Shown: positions 43,160-52,666 of the stretch, one piece after another | Numbering within the stretch: the stretch's first letter is position 1 | How the letters are laid out: every line of letters begins with the position of its first letter | NCBI RefSeq assembly: GCF_014648495.1 | Contig: NZ_BMRF01000004.1 | Location: 248,001-312,000, forward strand | Length of the DNA: 64,000 bases | Reading direction: 5' to 3' | Source of the DNA: Actinomadura cremea | Lineage (GTDB): Bacteria; Actinomycetota; Actinomycetes; Streptosporangiales; Streptosporangiaceae | The notes under the pieces: model-generated | Told to the model about the DNA's origin: nothing | The model's database searches: none | What the model saw: only the letters and a program-made list of their open reading frames with translations | Program-made: the position numbers and the translations under genes

Positions 43160-44044
43160 TCAGCGCGGACGGTCGTCCCGGTGCGTCCCGTCGCCGGTCT
43201 GCGTCCCGAACTCGAGGACGGCGCCCGCGACCAGGTCGGGCCGCTCGGCGACCATGGCGTGGCTCGCCGGGAGCTCGCGCACGCGCAGGTGGGGCCGGTC
43301 GGCGGTGAGGGCGAGCAGGTCGCGCCGGATGCCCGCGCGCAGGGCCGGCATGAGCTCGCCGACGCGGCCCGGCAGGCCGGGCAGGGACCGGGTGGCGAGG
43401 ACGAACACGGCGGGGCAGCGGATGCCGGCCACCGCCGCGACGCCGTCCCGGAAGTGCGGGTCGTCCCTGATCCGCCGGGCCAGCGCGGCGTCCGGCCGCG
43501 CGTGGACGCCCGCGTCCGTGGTGCGCAGCGCGCGCTCGGGGAGCATCGCGGCGTGGGCCTCGGTGAGCGGCCGGGCCATCGCCTCGGCCTGGGCGTCGAA
43601 GACCGCCTTCAGCTCCGCCAGGAGGACGTCCACCTCGTCCCGCGGGAGGCCCGCGTAGTGCCGTGCCTCGGTCTCGGCCGAGCGCAGGCCGTCGAGGTTG
43701 ACGATCCCGGGGCCGTCCGGATGGCGCAGCGCCCACCGCACCGCGACCATCCCTCCCAGGGAGTGGCCGACCACGAGGGGAGCGTCGAGGTCGAAACGGT
43801 CGACGACCGCCCGCACGTCGTCCAGGACCGCCTCCCACTCCCACGGCCCGTCGCCGGACAGCCCGTGGCCGCGCAGATCCATGGCGAGGACGCGGTGCGC
43901 ACCGGTCAGCAGCGCCGCGACCGCGTCCCAGTGCAGGAGGGTGCCGCCCAGCCCGTGGAGCAGCAGCACGGGGGAGCCGCGGCCACCGTGGTCGCGCACG
44001 GCCAGCGGGACCGGACGGTCGTCGATGAGCACGTCCTGAGGCAT
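43160..44044 (-). CDS. Alpha/beta hydrolase
   Basis: 294 aa. Oxyanion H-G-L-G-G (~31), D-L-R-G-H-G-L-S-G-D (~56), nucleophile elbow GHSLGGM (Ser near 95), late His in S-H-A-M-V-A-E. Typical haloperoxidase/esterase-like layout; substrate unknown. It begins 11 bp after the end of the HTH gene, so the two are probably one operon. Confidence 0.87.
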   Translation of the reverse strand: MPQDVLIDDRPVPLAVRDHGGRGSPVLLLHGLGGTLLHWDAVAALLTGAHRVLAMDLRGHGLSGDGPWEWEAVLDDVRAVVDRFDLDAPLVVGHSLGGMVAVRWALRHPDGPGIVNLDGLRSAETEARHYAGLPRDEVDVLLAELKAVFDAQAEAMARPLTEAHAAMLPERALRTTDAGVHARPDAALARRIRDDPHFRDGVAAVAGIRCPAVFVLATRSLPGLPGRVGELMPALRAGIRRDLLALTADRPHLRVRELPASHAMVAERPDLVAGAVLEFGTQTGDGTHRDDRPR

Positions 44045-44055
44045 GGGCGCTCCCT

Positions 44056-44514
44056 CTAGGGGCGGTCGAGCCGGTCGCGGATGGAGGAGGTGGTGACGCC
44101 GCCGCCGGGGTCCCTGCCGAGCTTGCCGCGCTTGACCAGGTCGTGGACGCCCTGCCGGGTGATGCCGAGCATGGCCCCCGCCGTGGAGTACGGCACCGCC
44201 GTCGCGGTGGGATGACCGGCCGTGCGGGCCACGGCCCGGCCCAGGGCGGTCCGCCACCACGCGGCGGGCGGGTCGAAGGGGCCGTCGCCGGGGAACAGCA
44301 CCCCGATGAGCCGGGCCGCGGTCTGGACGGCCCGCTCCCGGTCGGGGCCGAGGAGCTGGGCGGCCCAGACCTCGGCCTCCACGCGCAGCCGTGCCCTGAC
44401 CGGCCCGAGGGGCTCGGCGGAGGTCAGCAGGATCTCCAGCGGGTCGAGGATGCGCGTCTCCAGCGACCGGACCAGCTCGGTCACCAGCTCGACATGGTCG
44501 TCCGTCGTCGTCAC
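44056..44514 (-). CDS. Small HTH regulator
   Basis: 152 aa. Mostly helical N-terminal part of unknown family; C-terminal helix-turn-helix (~115-140: Y-S-T-A-G-A-M-L-G-I-T-R-Q-G-V-H-D-L-V-K-R-G-K-L), of MerR/excisionase type. GTG start at 44514 lies inside a nested dyad, implying autoregulation. It leads an operon with the following hydrolase. Confidence 0.7.
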   Translation of the reverse strand: MTTTDDHVELVTELVRSLETRILDPLEILLTSAEPLGPVRARLRVEAEVWAAQLLGPDRERAVQTAARLIGVLFPGDGPFDPPAAWWRTALGRAVARTAGHPTATAVPYSTAGAMLGITRQGVHDLVKRGKLGRDPGGGVTTSSIRDRLDRP

Positions 44515-44554
44515 TTGACGGACGATAGCAAGTACTTGCCATCGCCCGTCAAGT
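44513..44554. promoter_or_regulatory. Nested palindrome over the HTH gene start
   Basis: Outer arms ACTTGACGG (44513-44521) and CCGTCAAGT (44546-44554); inner perfect palindrome GCAAGTACTTGC (44528-44539). The outer arm overlaps the GTG start codon, so a bound protein would block the promoter and start region. Confidence 0.7.
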
Positions 44555-44575
44555 AGTGGCGTCCCGGAGCCGCGC

Positions 44576-44740
44576 TCAGGCGTCGATGTTCGCCATGTAC
44601 GCCGCGTTGCCCTGGGCGCCCGCCGCGGCGCCGGGCGGGACCAGCTCCTCCAGGCGCTCGAACACCGCCGCGTCGAGGCCGAGGCCGGCGGCGGCCGCGT
44701 TGGCGCGGGCGTTGGCGGCGCGGCGCGTCCCGGGGATCCG
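44576..44740 (-). pseudogene. Aldo/keto reductase, C-terminal remnant
   Basis: About 53 codons ending in TGA at 44576: I-P-G-T-R-R, then L-E-E-L-V-P-P-G-A-A-A-G, the characteristic end of AKR proteins. All catalytic residues are missing. It meets an oppositely oriented XRE remnant at a shared GGATCCG around 44735. Confidence 0.75.
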
Positions 44741-44977
44741 CTGATCCGGGAGCTGGCCGAGGCGAGCCCGCGGTTCGGCGAGTGGTGGGAGCGGCAGGAC
44801 GTGAAGGGGCCGGGCATCGGCCGCAAGGAGTACCGCCATCCCGTCGTCGGACGACTCTCGCTCGACTATGTGGGCATGGTGCTCCCCGGGACGGTGGACC
44901 ACCAGTTCGTGACGCTGACCGCCGAGGAGGGCGGCACGTCCCAGCTGGCCCTGGACAAGCTGGCCGCCGGGCTCTGA
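44735..44977 (+). pseudogene. MmyB-type XRE regulator, C-terminal remnant
   Basis: 80 codons to TGA at 44977: A-S-P-R-F-G-E-W-W-E-R-Q-D-V, Y-R-H-P-V-V-G-R-L-S-L-D-Y, L-T-A-E-E-G-G-T-S, matching the end of the MmyB ligand domain. No helix-turn-helix and no start codon. Such regulators are often divergent from an AKR gene, which explains the junction. Confidence 0.75.
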
Positions 44978-45007
44978 CCGGCGGCGGACGGCCGGATGTG
45001 CAAGTAG

Positions 45008-45059
45008 CTCGATATCGAGATAAATTGGAGATAGCTTGACGTCGAGAGAAATCTCGACG
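45008..45059. promoter_or_regulatory. Two palindromes upstream of acnA
   Basis: CTCGATATCGAG (45008-45019) and CGTCGAGA-GAAA-TCTCGACG (45040-45059) share the TCGA-centred arms and lie 180-230 bp before the acnA start in AT-richer sequence. They suggest a dedicated repressor and a long leader; no regulator gene is adjacent. The remaining leader to 45237 shows no other clear structure. Confidence 0.6.
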
Positions 45060-45237
45060 AAGTTGGGCCGCCCCGATTCTCGGCCGGAGGCCGGGCTAAG
45101 GCAGGATCGGGGGAGATGAGCTTTCCGTCCCGCCCGGGAGACGCCGGTCACGGGGGCGGGATTTCGACGAACTGAGAAGACAGCGCCGCGCGCTCATGTC
45201 CCGGACCGGACGCGCGGTGACGACGGAGGAGGAGTCC

Positions 45238-48003
45238 GTGTCCGCGAACAGCTTCGGCAGCCTTAACAAGCTGCAGGTGGGCGAAAAGTCCTACGACATC
45301 TACCGGCTGGACGCCGTCGAGGGCTCGGCTCGTCTCCCGTACAGCCTCAAGGTGCTGCTCGAGAACCTGCTGCGCACCGAGGACGGCGCGAACGTCACCG
45401 CCGACCACATCCGCGCGCTCGCGGGATGGGACGCCAAGGCGCAGCCGAGCAAGGAGATCCAGTTCACCCCCGCGCGGGTGATCATGCAGGACTTCACCGG
45501 CGTGCCCTGCGTGGTGGACCTGGCGACGATGCGCGAGGCCGTCCGCGACCTCGGCGGCGACGCCTCCAAGATCAACCCGCTGGCGCCGGCCGAGATGGTC
45601 ATCGACCACTCCGTCATCGTCGACTACTTCGGCTCGCCGGACGCGTTCGAGCGCAACGTGAAGGTCGAGTACGAGCGCAACAAGGAGCGCTACCAGTTCC
45701 TGCGCTGGGGCCAGACGGCGTTCGACGAGTTCAAGGTCGTGCCGCCCGGTACCGGCATCGTCCACCAGGTGAACATCGAGCACCTGGCCCGCGTGGTGTT
45801 CGACCGCGACGGCGTCGCCTACCCCGACACGTGCGTCGGCACCGACTCGCACACGACGATGGAGAACGGCATCGGCGTCCTCGGCTGGGGCGTCGGCGGC
45901 ATCGAGGCGGAGGCCGCGATGCTCGGCCAGCCGATCTCGATGCTCATCCCGCGCGTCGTCGGCTTCAAGCTGACCGGCGAGCTCCCGGCCGGGACGACCG
46001 CGACCGACCTCGTGCTGACCATCACCGAGATGCTGCGCGAGCACGGCGTCGTCGGCAAGTTCGTCGAGTTCTACGGCGAGGGCGTCGCGGCGCTGCCGCT
46101 GGCCAACCGCGCCACGATCGGCAACATGAGCCCCGAGTTCGGCTCCACCTGCGCGATCTTCCCGATCGACCAGGAGACCACGAAGTACCTCCGGCTGACC
46201 GGCCGCAGCGAGGAGCAGATCGCGCTCGTCGAGGCCTACGCCAAGGAGCAGGGCATGTGGCTCGACCCGTCGGTCGAGCCGGAGTTCTCCGAGTACCTCG
46301 AGCTGGACCTGTCGACGGTCGTCCCGTCGCTGGCCGGCCCGAAGCGCCCGCAGGACCGCATCGCCGTGTCGGAGGCCAAGGAGACCTGGCGCCGCGACGT
46401 GCGCAACTACGTCAGCAGCATCCAGGGCCCGACGGACGAGTCGTCCGACGAGTCGTTCCCCGCGTCGGACTCGCCCGCGATCAGCCACGGCGGCAACGGC
46501 GACAAGCCGCGCGAGCACGCGACGAACGGCTCCGGCCGCCCGCACAACCCCGTCCAGGTCACGCTGGACGACGGCACGACGTTCGAGCTCGACCACGGGC
46601 ACGTCGCCGTCGCGGCCATCACGTCCTGCACCAACACCTCGAACCCGTACGTGATGATCGGCGCGGCGCTGCTGGCCAAGAACGCGGTCGAGAAGGGCCT
46701 GACCCGCAAGCCGTGGGTGAAGACGTCGCTGGCCCCCGGGTCGCAGGTCGTCACCGACTACTTCGAGCGCGCGGGACTCACCCCCTACCTCGACAAGATC
46801 GGCTACAACCTGGTCGGGTACGGCTGCACGACCTGCATCGGCAACACCGGCCCGCTCCAGCCGGAGATCTCCAAGGCGGTCAACGACAACGACCTCGCGG
46901 TCACGGCCGTCCTGTCCGGCAACCGGAACTTCGAGGGCCGCATCAGCCCGGACGTGAAGATGAACTACCTCGCGTCCCCGCCGCTGGTCATCGCCTACGC
47001 CCTCGCCGGGACGATGGACATCGACATCCTCAACGACCCGATCGCCGACGGCACCGACGGCCCGGTCTACCTGCGCGACATCTGGCCCGCGCCGGAGGAC
47101 GTCGCCGCGATCGTCGAGTCGTCCATCGGCCAGGACATGTTCACCAGCAGCTACGCCGACGTCTTCGAGGGCGACGAGCGGTGGCGCGGCCTCGACATCC
47201 CGACCGGCAACCTGTTCGAGTGGGACGAGGCGTCCACGTACGTCCGCAAGGCCCCGTACTTCGACGGGATGGCCGCCGAGCCCGAGCCGGTCACCGACGT
47301 CCACGGCGCGCGCGTCCTGGCGAAGCTGGGCGACTCGGTCACCACCGACCACATCTCCCCGGCCGGGGCGATCAAGGTCGGCACGCCCGCCGCGCAGTAC
47401 CTGCAGGACAACGGCGTCGCGGTGAAGGACTTCAATTCCTACGGCTCGCGCCGCGGCAACCACGAGGTCATGATCCGCGGCACGTTCGCCAACATCCGGC
47501 TGCGCAACCAGCTGCTGGACGGCGTCGAGGGCGGCTACACCCGCGACTTCACCCGGCAGGACGCGCCGCAGTCCTTCATCTACGACGCCGCGCAGAACTA
47601 CGCGGCGCAGGGCACCCCGCTCGTCGTCATCGCGGGCAAGGAGTACGGCTCCGGCTCGTCGCGCGACTGGGCCGCCAAGGGCACCGCGCTGCTCGGCGTC
47701 CGCGCCGTCATCGCGCAGTCCTACGAGCGCATCCACCGCTCGAACCTGATCGGCCTCGGCGTCCTGCCGCTGCAGTTCAAGGACGGCGAGTCGGCCGAGA
47801 CGCTGGGCCTGACCGGCACCGAGACGTTCGACATCACCGGCGTCACGGCGCTGAACGAGGGCGGCGTCCCCGAGGAGGTCACGGTGAAGGCGGACGGCAA
47901 GCAGTTCCGCGCCGTCGTCCGCATCGACACCCCCGGTGAGGCGGACTACTACCGCAACGGCGGGATCCTGCAGTACGTGCTGCGGAGCCTCATCCGCAAG
48001 TAA
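45238..48003 (+). CDS. acnA: Aconitate hydratase A
   Basis: 921 aa, monomeric AcnA type. Iron-sulphur ligands: Cys in T-S-C-T-N-T-S and [10 protein letters not shown] (the second and third). Substrate motifs T-D-S-H-T-T-M and [12 protein letters not shown] are present. Interconverts citrate and isocitrate in the TCA cycle; many AcnAs also bind mRNA when the cluster is lost. An acidic/Ser-rich insertion ([12 protein letters not shown]) around residue 400 is common in actinomycetes. GTG start with GGAGGAG site; an earlier in-frame ATG at 45196 lacks a site. Confidence 0.96.
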   Translation: MSANSFGSLNKLQVGEKSYDIYRLDAVEGSARLPYSLKVLLENLLRTEDGANVTADHIRALAGWDAKAQPSKEIQFTPARVIMQDFTGVPCVVDLATMREAVRDLGGDASKINPLAPAEMVIDHSVIVDYFGSPDAFERNVKVEYERNKERYQFLRWGQTAFDEFKVVPPGTGIVHQVNIEHLARVVFDRDGVAYPDTCVGTDSHTTMENGIGVLGWGVGGIEAEAAMLGQPISMLIPRVVGFKLTGELPAGTTATDLVLTITEMLREHGVVGKFVEFYGEGVAALPLANRATIGNMSPEFGSTCAIFPIDQETTKYLRLTGRSEEQIALVEAYAKEQGMWLDPSVEPEFSEYLELDLSTVVPSLAGPKRPQDRIAVSEAKETWRRDVRNYVSSIQGPTDESSDESFPASDSPAISHGGNGDKPREHATNGSGRPHNPVQVTLDDGTTFELDHGHVAVAAITSCTNTSNPYVMIGAALLAKNAVEKGLTRKPWVKTSLAPGSQVVTDYFERAGLTPYLDKIGYNLVGYGCTTCIGNTGPLQPEISKAVNDNDLAVTAVLSGNRNFEGRISPDVKMNYLASPPLVIAYALAGTMDIDILNDPIADGTDGPVYLRDIWPAPEDVAAIVESSIGQDMFTSSYADVFEGDERWRGLDIPTGNLFEWDEASTYVRKAPYFDGMAAEPEPVTDVHGARVLAKLGDSVTTDHISPAGAIKVGTPAAQYLQDNGVAVKDFNSYGSRRGNHEVMIRGTFANIRLRNQLLDGVEGGYTRDFTRQDAPQSFIYDAAQNYAAQGTPLVVIAGKEYGSGSSRDWAAKGTALLGVRAVIAQSYERIHRSNLIGLGVLPLQFKDGESAETLGLTGTETFDITGVTALNEGGVPEEVTVKADGKQFRAVVRIDTPGEADYYRNGGILQYVLRSLIRK

Positions 48004-48020
48004 CGCGATCCGCACGAAAC

Positions 48021-48046
48021 GGGCCGTCTCCTCCGGGAGGCGGCCC
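48021..48046 (+). terminator. acnA terminator
   Basis: GGGCCG arm (48021-48026) pairs with CGGCCC (48041-48046); the inner CTCC/GGAG pairs extend the stem; T-T follows. The rest of the gap to 48297 holds only a possible membrane-protein tail (L-L-A-G-T-A-A-P-L-A-A-V-T-V-M, ending at 48268), seen as debris at most. Confidence 0.65.
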
Positions 48047-48297
48047 GTTGCCGTCGCGCGGCGGCCGTAGTACCGCGGAGCTAGGCGGGAGGTCGGTTCC
48101 GTGGAGGGAGGCGGCGGGGCGCGGCCGTGACCCAGGATTCTCGTGCGGCGATCGCGAGGCCGCGGAAGGACAACGCGCCCGGCCCCGGTGTCGCCGTGGC
48201 CGCTGCTCGCCGGCACCGCCGCGCCGCTCGCGGCGGTTACCGTCATGGTGCAGCGCCGGGACGCCTGACGGAACGGCCGCGGGACGAGGAGTGGGCG

Positions 48298-49617
48298 ATG
48301 AGGGTCGGTTCGGTCGTGCGGAACGCGTGGCGGGATCTGTCCCCGGCCGCCGGTCCGCCGCTGCTGCCGCTGGACGTGCCGTCCCGGCCCCGGCTCGCCG
48401 CCTGGCTGCCGCACGCCCTGGTCGCCGCGGGCGCGGTCGTGCTCGCCGGATCGTCCTGGCACATCCTCCTCACCGACTACGCGCTGCCCAACGGGTGGGC
48501 CGCGACCCTGGGCACCGTCCACGCGTCCGCCCTGGTGGTGTGCGTGTTCCGGCCGATGGCCGCCTGGTGGCTGTCGCTGGCGATGGCGGCGGTGACCGCG
48601 CTCGCCGCCGCGTCCGCCCGTCCGGACGGCGGACCGCCGTGGCCGGCGCACCCGGTGGACCTCTCGCCGACCGTGCCGGACCCCCTTCCGGCCGAGCCGG
48701 GACCGCTGTGGGCGGGGCCGAGCCTGTCGGTGCACCTCGCGGTGCTCGCCCTCGTCGCGCTGCGCGTCCCCGCTCGGGCGGCGGCGCTGATGTGGGCGCT
48801 CACGGCGGCCGTCACGGTCGGCCTGGCGATCGCGCTGCCCGGCCGCGACGAGTTCCCGAGCCTCGCCGAGGTCCTGCTCGTGTCCGGCACGGTGCTGCTG
48901 GCCGCGGCGGCGCTGCGGGGCCGCGGCGACGCGCTGCGCGGGCTGGCCCGGGAGCGCCGGCGGCGGGCCCTGCTGGAGGAGCGCGCCCGGATCGCGCGGG
49001 AGCTGCACGACGTCGTCGCGCACCACATGTCCGTGGTGGCGGTCCAGGCCGAGGCCGCGCCGTACCGCGTCGCGGAGGTGCCGGACGAGCTCGCCCGCAG
49101 TTTCGCCACCATCCGGGCGAACGCGGTGGAGGCGATCGACGAACTGCACCGCGTCCTCGGCCTGCTGCGGGAGGAGGACGGTCCGGGCGGCCGGGCGCCC
49201 GCCGACTCCGCCCCGCAGCCCACCCTGGACGGCCTGGACGGGCTCGTCGACGGCCTCCGCGCGACCGGCCTGGACGTCGACCTGCGGGTGTCGGGGCGGC
49301 GGCCCGCGACCACCCCGGCCCTCGAGGTGTCGGCGTACCGGATCGTGCAGGAGGCGCTGAGCAACGTCCTGCGCCACGCGCCCGGCGCCGCCGCCCGGGT
49401 CGTGGTCGCCCACCACCCGGACCGGGTCGAGTTGACGATCGGCAACGGCCCGTCCCCGCGGGCTCCGGCGCCGTCGGCGGGCCGGACCGGCCACGGGATA
49501 CTGGGGATGCGGGAGCGGGCCGCGATGCTGGGCGGCGAGCTGGCCGCGGGCCCGCGTCCCGGCGGCGGCTTCACGGTGACCGCCGTGCTCCCGGCCGGAA
49601 AGGAGGGGTCGCGGTGA
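48298..49617 (+). CDS. NarL-type sensor histidine kinase (HisKA_3)
   Basis: 439 aa. About five hydrophobic segments in the first ~215 residues, then the phospho-acceptor motif A-R-E-L-H-D-V-V-A-H-H near 235 and a GHKL ATPase with N box Y-R-I-V-Q-E-A-L-S-N near 347 and G-H-G-I-L-G-M-R-E near 400. GAGGAG site before the ATG at 48298. The stop overlaps the response regulator start. No sensory domain beyond the membrane part; the signal is unknown. Confidence 0.9.
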   Translation: MRVGSVVRNAWRDLSPAAGPPLLPLDVPSRPRLAAWLPHALVAAGAVVLAGSSWHILLTDYALPNGWAATLGTVHASALVVCVFRPMAAWWLSLAMAAVTALAAASARPDGGPPWPAHPVDLSPTVPDPLPAEPGPLWAGPSLSVHLAVLALVALRVPARAAALMWALTAAVTVGLAIALPGRDEFPSLAEVLLVSGTVLLAAAALRGRGDALRGLARERRRRALLEERARIARELHDVVAHHMSVVAVQAEAAPYRVAEVPDELARSFATIRANAVEAIDELHRVLGLLREEDGPGGRAPADSAPQPTLDGLDGLVDGLRATGLDVDLRVSGRRPATTPALEVSAYRIVQEALSNVLRHAPGAAARVVVAHHPDRVELTIGNGPSPRAPAPSAGRTGHGILGMRERAAMLGGELAAGPRPGGGFTVTAVLPAGKEGSR

Positions 49618-50273
49618 CCGTCAGGGTGCTGCTGGCCGACGACCAGGACATGGTCCGCGAGGGGTTCTCGGTGCTGCTCGGCGCGCAGCCCGGCATCGAG
49701 GTGGTCGGGGAGGCCGCCGACGGGCACGAGGCCGTCGCCAAGGTCGCCGAACTGGCGCCCGACGTCGTCCTGATGGACGTGCGCATGCCCGGCATGGACG
49801 GGCTGGAGGCCACCCGGCGGATCTCCGCGACCACGAAGGTCATCGTGCTGACCACGTTCGACCTGGACGAGTACGTGTACGGGGCGCTGCGCGCGGGCGC
49901 CGCCGGGTTCCTGCTGAAGAAGGCGTCCGCCGGTGCGCTGGCCGAGGCGGTGCGGGTCGTGGCGGCGGGGGAGGCGCTGCTCGCCCCCTCGGTCACCCGG
50001 CGGCTGATCGCCGAGTTCGCCCGGCTCGGCGGCCCCCGCGCGCCTCGCCGCGCGCGGCTGGGACGGCTGACCGAACGGGAGACCGAGGTCCTCACCCTCG
50101 TCGCGCACGGGCTGTCGAACGGCGAGATCGCCGGGCGCCTCGTGCTGGCCGAGCAGACCGTGAAGACCCACGTCAGCAACATCCTCGCCAAGCTCGACCT
50201 GCGCGACCGCACGCAGGCCGTCGTGCACGCCTACGAGACGGGCCTCGTCCGCCCCGGTCCCGGCGCCCGCTGA
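49614..50273 (+). CDS. NarL/LuxR-type response regulator
   Basis: 219 aa. Receiver with acidic pair A-D-D-Q (~8-11), phospho-acceptor Asp in V-L-M-D-V-R-M-P (~54) and conserved Thr/Lys (L-T-T, F-L-L-K-K); C-terminal LuxR helix-turn-helix L-T-E-R-E-T-E-V-L ... V-K-T-H-V-S-N-I-L-A-K-L. GTG start overlapping the kinase stop (GTGA) with AAGGAGGGG site. Cognate partner of the preceding kinase. Confidence 0.93.
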   Translation: MTVRVLLADDQDMVREGFSVLLGAQPGIEVVGEAADGHEAVAKVAELAPDVVLMDVRMPGMDGLEATRRISATTKVIVLTTFDLDEYVYGALRAGAAGFLLKKASAGALAEAVRVVAAGEALLAPSVTRRLIAEFARLGGPRAPRRARLGRLTERETEVLTLVAHGLSNGEIAGRLVLAEQTVKTHVSNILAKLDLRDRTQAVVHAYETGLVRPGPGAR

Positions 50274-50304
50274 CCCGTCGGCGGCTCGGGCGGCGGCCGG
50301 CGGT

Positions 50305-50922
50305 TCAGTGGTCGGCGGCCAGGCGCAGGCCGAAGCCGATGAACGCGACGCCGGTGACCTGCTGGAGGCGGCGCTTCACGGACGGACGCGCGAGCGTGCG
50401 GCGCGCGGCGCCCGCCGCGACGACGAGCAGGGCGCACCACGCGAGGCCCTCGGCGACGTGGATGACGGCGAACAGCATGCTCGTCCCGAACACGGGGGCG
50501 TCCGCCGGGAGGAACTGCGGCAGCAGGCTCATGTAGAAGACGCCGATCTTCGGGTTGAGCAGGTTCGTGACGAGCCCGGTGCGGTATGCGGCGGTACGGG
50601 ACATCTCCGGCTCCGGGACGTCGGCGCCGCCGCCCTTCCGCCGGGCCCGCCAGAGCGCCTGGCCGCCCAGCCAGAGCAGGTAGCAGGCACCCGCGACGCG
50701 CAGCACGTCGAACGCGAACCGCGACGCCGCCAGCAGCGCCGTCAGTCCCGCCGCGCTCGCGGCGCCCCAGCACAGCAGCCCGGTCGCGATGCCCGCCGCG
50801 GTGACGAGCCCCGTCCGGCGCCCGTCCGCCACGGTGGTGCGAAGCACCAGCATCGTGTCCAGACCGGGGGTGATCGTGACGAGTGCCGCGACGGCGGCGA
50901 AAGCCAGACAGGCGCTAACCAT
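50305..50922 (-). CDS. LysE-family amino acid/metabolite exporter
   Basis: 205 aa, six hydrophobic segments. N-terminal T-I-T-P-G-L-D-T-M-L-V matches the RhtB/LysE signature; G-x-x-T-N-L-L-N-P-K-I near residue 120 is the second signature. Exports amino acids or similar compounds by proton exchange. Start ATG at 50922; the divergent aldo/keto reductase starts 68 bp away. Confidence 0.9.
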   Translation of the reverse strand: MVSACLAFAAVAALVTITPGLDTMLVLRTTVADGRRTGLVTAAGIATGLLCWGAASAAGLTALLAASRFAFDVLRVAGACYLLWLGGQALWRARRKGGGADVPEPEMSRTAAYRTGLVTNLLNPKIGVFYMSLLPQFLPADAPVFGTSMLFAVIHVAEGLAWCALLVVAAGAARRTLARPSVKRRLQQVTGVAFIGFGLRLAADH

Positions 50923-50989
50923 CCAGGCATTCTGCCAACCGGGCGGCCCGGCGGGCATCGTCTCCCGCTCGATTGGTTACATCAGCTGT

Positions 50990-51931
50990 ATGGCTGACAC
51001 CACGAAGAAGATCGGCGACCTGGACGTCTCGGGCCTGTGCCTCGGCGGCAACGTGTTCGGCTGGACGGCCGACCGCGACACCTCGTTCCAGCTCCTGGAC
51101 GCCTACGCGGCCTCCGGCGGGAACTTCATCGACACCGCCGACTCGTACATGGCCTCCGTGCCCGGCGGCAAGGGCGGCGAGTCGGAGGAGCTCATCGGCG
51201 AGTGGACGGCGGCGCGGGGCAAGCGCGACGACGTCGTCATCGCCACCAAGGTCGGCAACCACCCCGAACGGCGGGGGCTGTCCGGGGCGAACATCAAGGC
51301 GGCGGCGGACGACTCCCTGCGGCGGCTGCGCACCGACCGCATCGACCTCTACTACACGCACTTCGACGACGAGTCGGTGCCCGTCGAGGAGATCATGACG
51401 GCGCTGGACGAGCTGGTGAAGGCCGGGAAGGTCCGGCAGATCGCCGTGTCGAACATCGAACTCGGGCGGCTGGAGGCGTCCCTGGCGTTCAGCGAGCGCG
51501 CGGGGACCGCCAAGTACGTCGCGATCCAGCCGCACTACAACCTCGTGTCCCGCGACACCTACGAGGGCCCGCGGCGCGAGATCGCCGACCGGTACGGGCT
51601 GGCGTGCCTGCCGTACTACGGCCTCGCCTCCGGGTTCCTCACGGGCAAGTACCGTCCGGGCGCCGAGGTCGACAGCGTGCGCGCCGGGAAGGCGGCGAAG
51701 CACCTGGAGACCGAGCGGGGACGCCGGGTGCTGCGCGCCCTCGACGAGGTCGCGCAGGAGTCGGGCAGATCCCACGCGACCGTGGCGCTCGCGTGGCTGG
51801 CCGCCCAGCCGACCGTCGTCGCGCCCATCGCGAGCGCCCGCACGATGGAGCAGCTCCCGCCGCTGCTGGACGTCCCGCGCACGACGCTCACCGCCGACCA
51901 GCTGAGCCGCCTCACCGAGGCGTCCGCCTGA
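50990..51931 (+). CDS. Aldo/keto reductase
   Basis: 313 aa TIM barrel. Catalytic tetrad: Asp and Tyr in F-I-D-T-A-D-S-Y (~46-53), Lys in I-A-T-K-V-G (~83), His in Y-Y-T-H-F-D-D (~123). NADPH-binding end G-L-A-S-G-F-L-T-G-K-Y and I-A-S-A-R-T. The ATG has no ribosome site close by, so a leaderless transcript is possible. Substrate unknown. Confidence 0.92.
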   Translation: MADTTKKIGDLDVSGLCLGGNVFGWTADRDTSFQLLDAYAASGGNFIDTADSYMASVPGGKGGESEELIGEWTAARGKRDDVVIATKVGNHPERRGLSGANIKAAADDSLRRLRTDRIDLYYTHFDDESVPVEEIMTALDELVKAGKVRQIAVSNIELGRLEASLAFSERAGTAKYVAIQPHYNLVSRDTYEGPRREIADRYGLACLPYYGLASGFLTGKYRPGAEVDSVRAGKAAKHLETERGRRVLRALDEVAQESGRSHATVALAWLAAQPTVVAPIASARTMEQLPPLLDVPRTTLTADQLSRLTEASA

Positions 51932-51949
51932 CTTGTACCGTTCCACGGT

Positions 51950-52666
51950 GTGGATCCGCATTTTTTGATCGTCGGGGGAGTCGCGGCGCTGCTCGGCGCC
52001 ATCGTGCAGAGCAGCGTCGGCCTCGGCGTCGGGCTCGTCGCCACGCCGGTGGTGACGATGCTGTTCCCGTCGCTGATGCCCGGCGCGATCCTCGTCGTGG
52101 CGGCCGTCCTGCCGCTGGCCACCCTCGCCCAGGAGGCCCGGCACGTCGAGCTGCGCGGCCTCGGCTGGGCGTTCGGCGGCCGGGTCGCCGGGACGCCGCT
52201 CGGCGTCTGGCTGGTGGCCGCGGTGCCCGCCCGGGTCCTCGGCGTCGTGATCGGGTTCTTCGTGCTGGCCGCGCTCGCCGCCACCGCCTGGACGCGCGAG
52301 GTGCCGCGCAACCGCCGCACGCTCGCCGCCGCCGGGGTCGTCGCGGGCACCACCGGCACCGCGTCCGGCATCGGCGGCCCGCCGATCGCGCTGCTCTACC
52401 AGCGGGAGAGCGGCCCGCGCGTCCGCGCGACCCTCGCGCTGTTCTTCGTCGCCGGGACGCTGTTCTCGCTGGCCGCCCTCGCGGTGTCCGGACGGCTCTC
52501 CGGCGAGCAGGTCGCCGCAGGGCTCGCGCTCGTCCCGTTCGTCCTGGCCGGGTTCCTCGCCGCCGGGCCGCTCCGCCGCTACCTGGACGCCGGACGCCTC
52601 CGGATCGCGCTGCTGATCGTCGTCGGCGCGTCCGCCGCCGCCCTGATCGTCCGTAATCTGATGTGA
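51950..52666 (+). CDS. TauE/SafE-family membrane protein
   Basis: 238 aa, about eight hydrophobic segments. First conserved block A-I-V-Q-S-S-V-G-L-G-V-G-L and the symmetric second block G-T-T-G-T-A-S-G-I-G-G-P-P, the internal repeat of this sulphite/sulphonate exporter family. GTG start at 51950. Stop overlaps the next start (TGATG). Substrate is not certain from sequence. Confidence 0.88.
   Translation: MDPHFLIVGGVAALLGAIVQSSVGLGVGLVATPVVTMLFPSLMPGAILVVAAVLPLATLAQEARHVELRGLGWAFGGRVAGTPLGVWLVAAVPARVLGVVIGFFVLAALAATAWTREVPRNRRTLAAAGVVAGTTGTASGIGGPPIALLYQRESGPRVRATLALFFVAGTLFSLAALAVSGRLSGEQVAAGLALVPFVLAGFLAAGPLRRYLDAGRLRIALLIVVGASAAALIVRNLM

Noticed and set aside
48127-48297. N-terminal extension or separate gene before the histidine kinase
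   Set aside because: Arg/Ala-rich translation without conserved features; the ATG at 48298 has a good ribosome site.
45148-49494. 1448-codon open frame on the minus strand
   Set aside because: It is the antisense shadow of acnA and the histidine kinase in very GC-rich DNA; its composition is low-complexity Arg/Val/Asp/Gly and no domain is recognisable.
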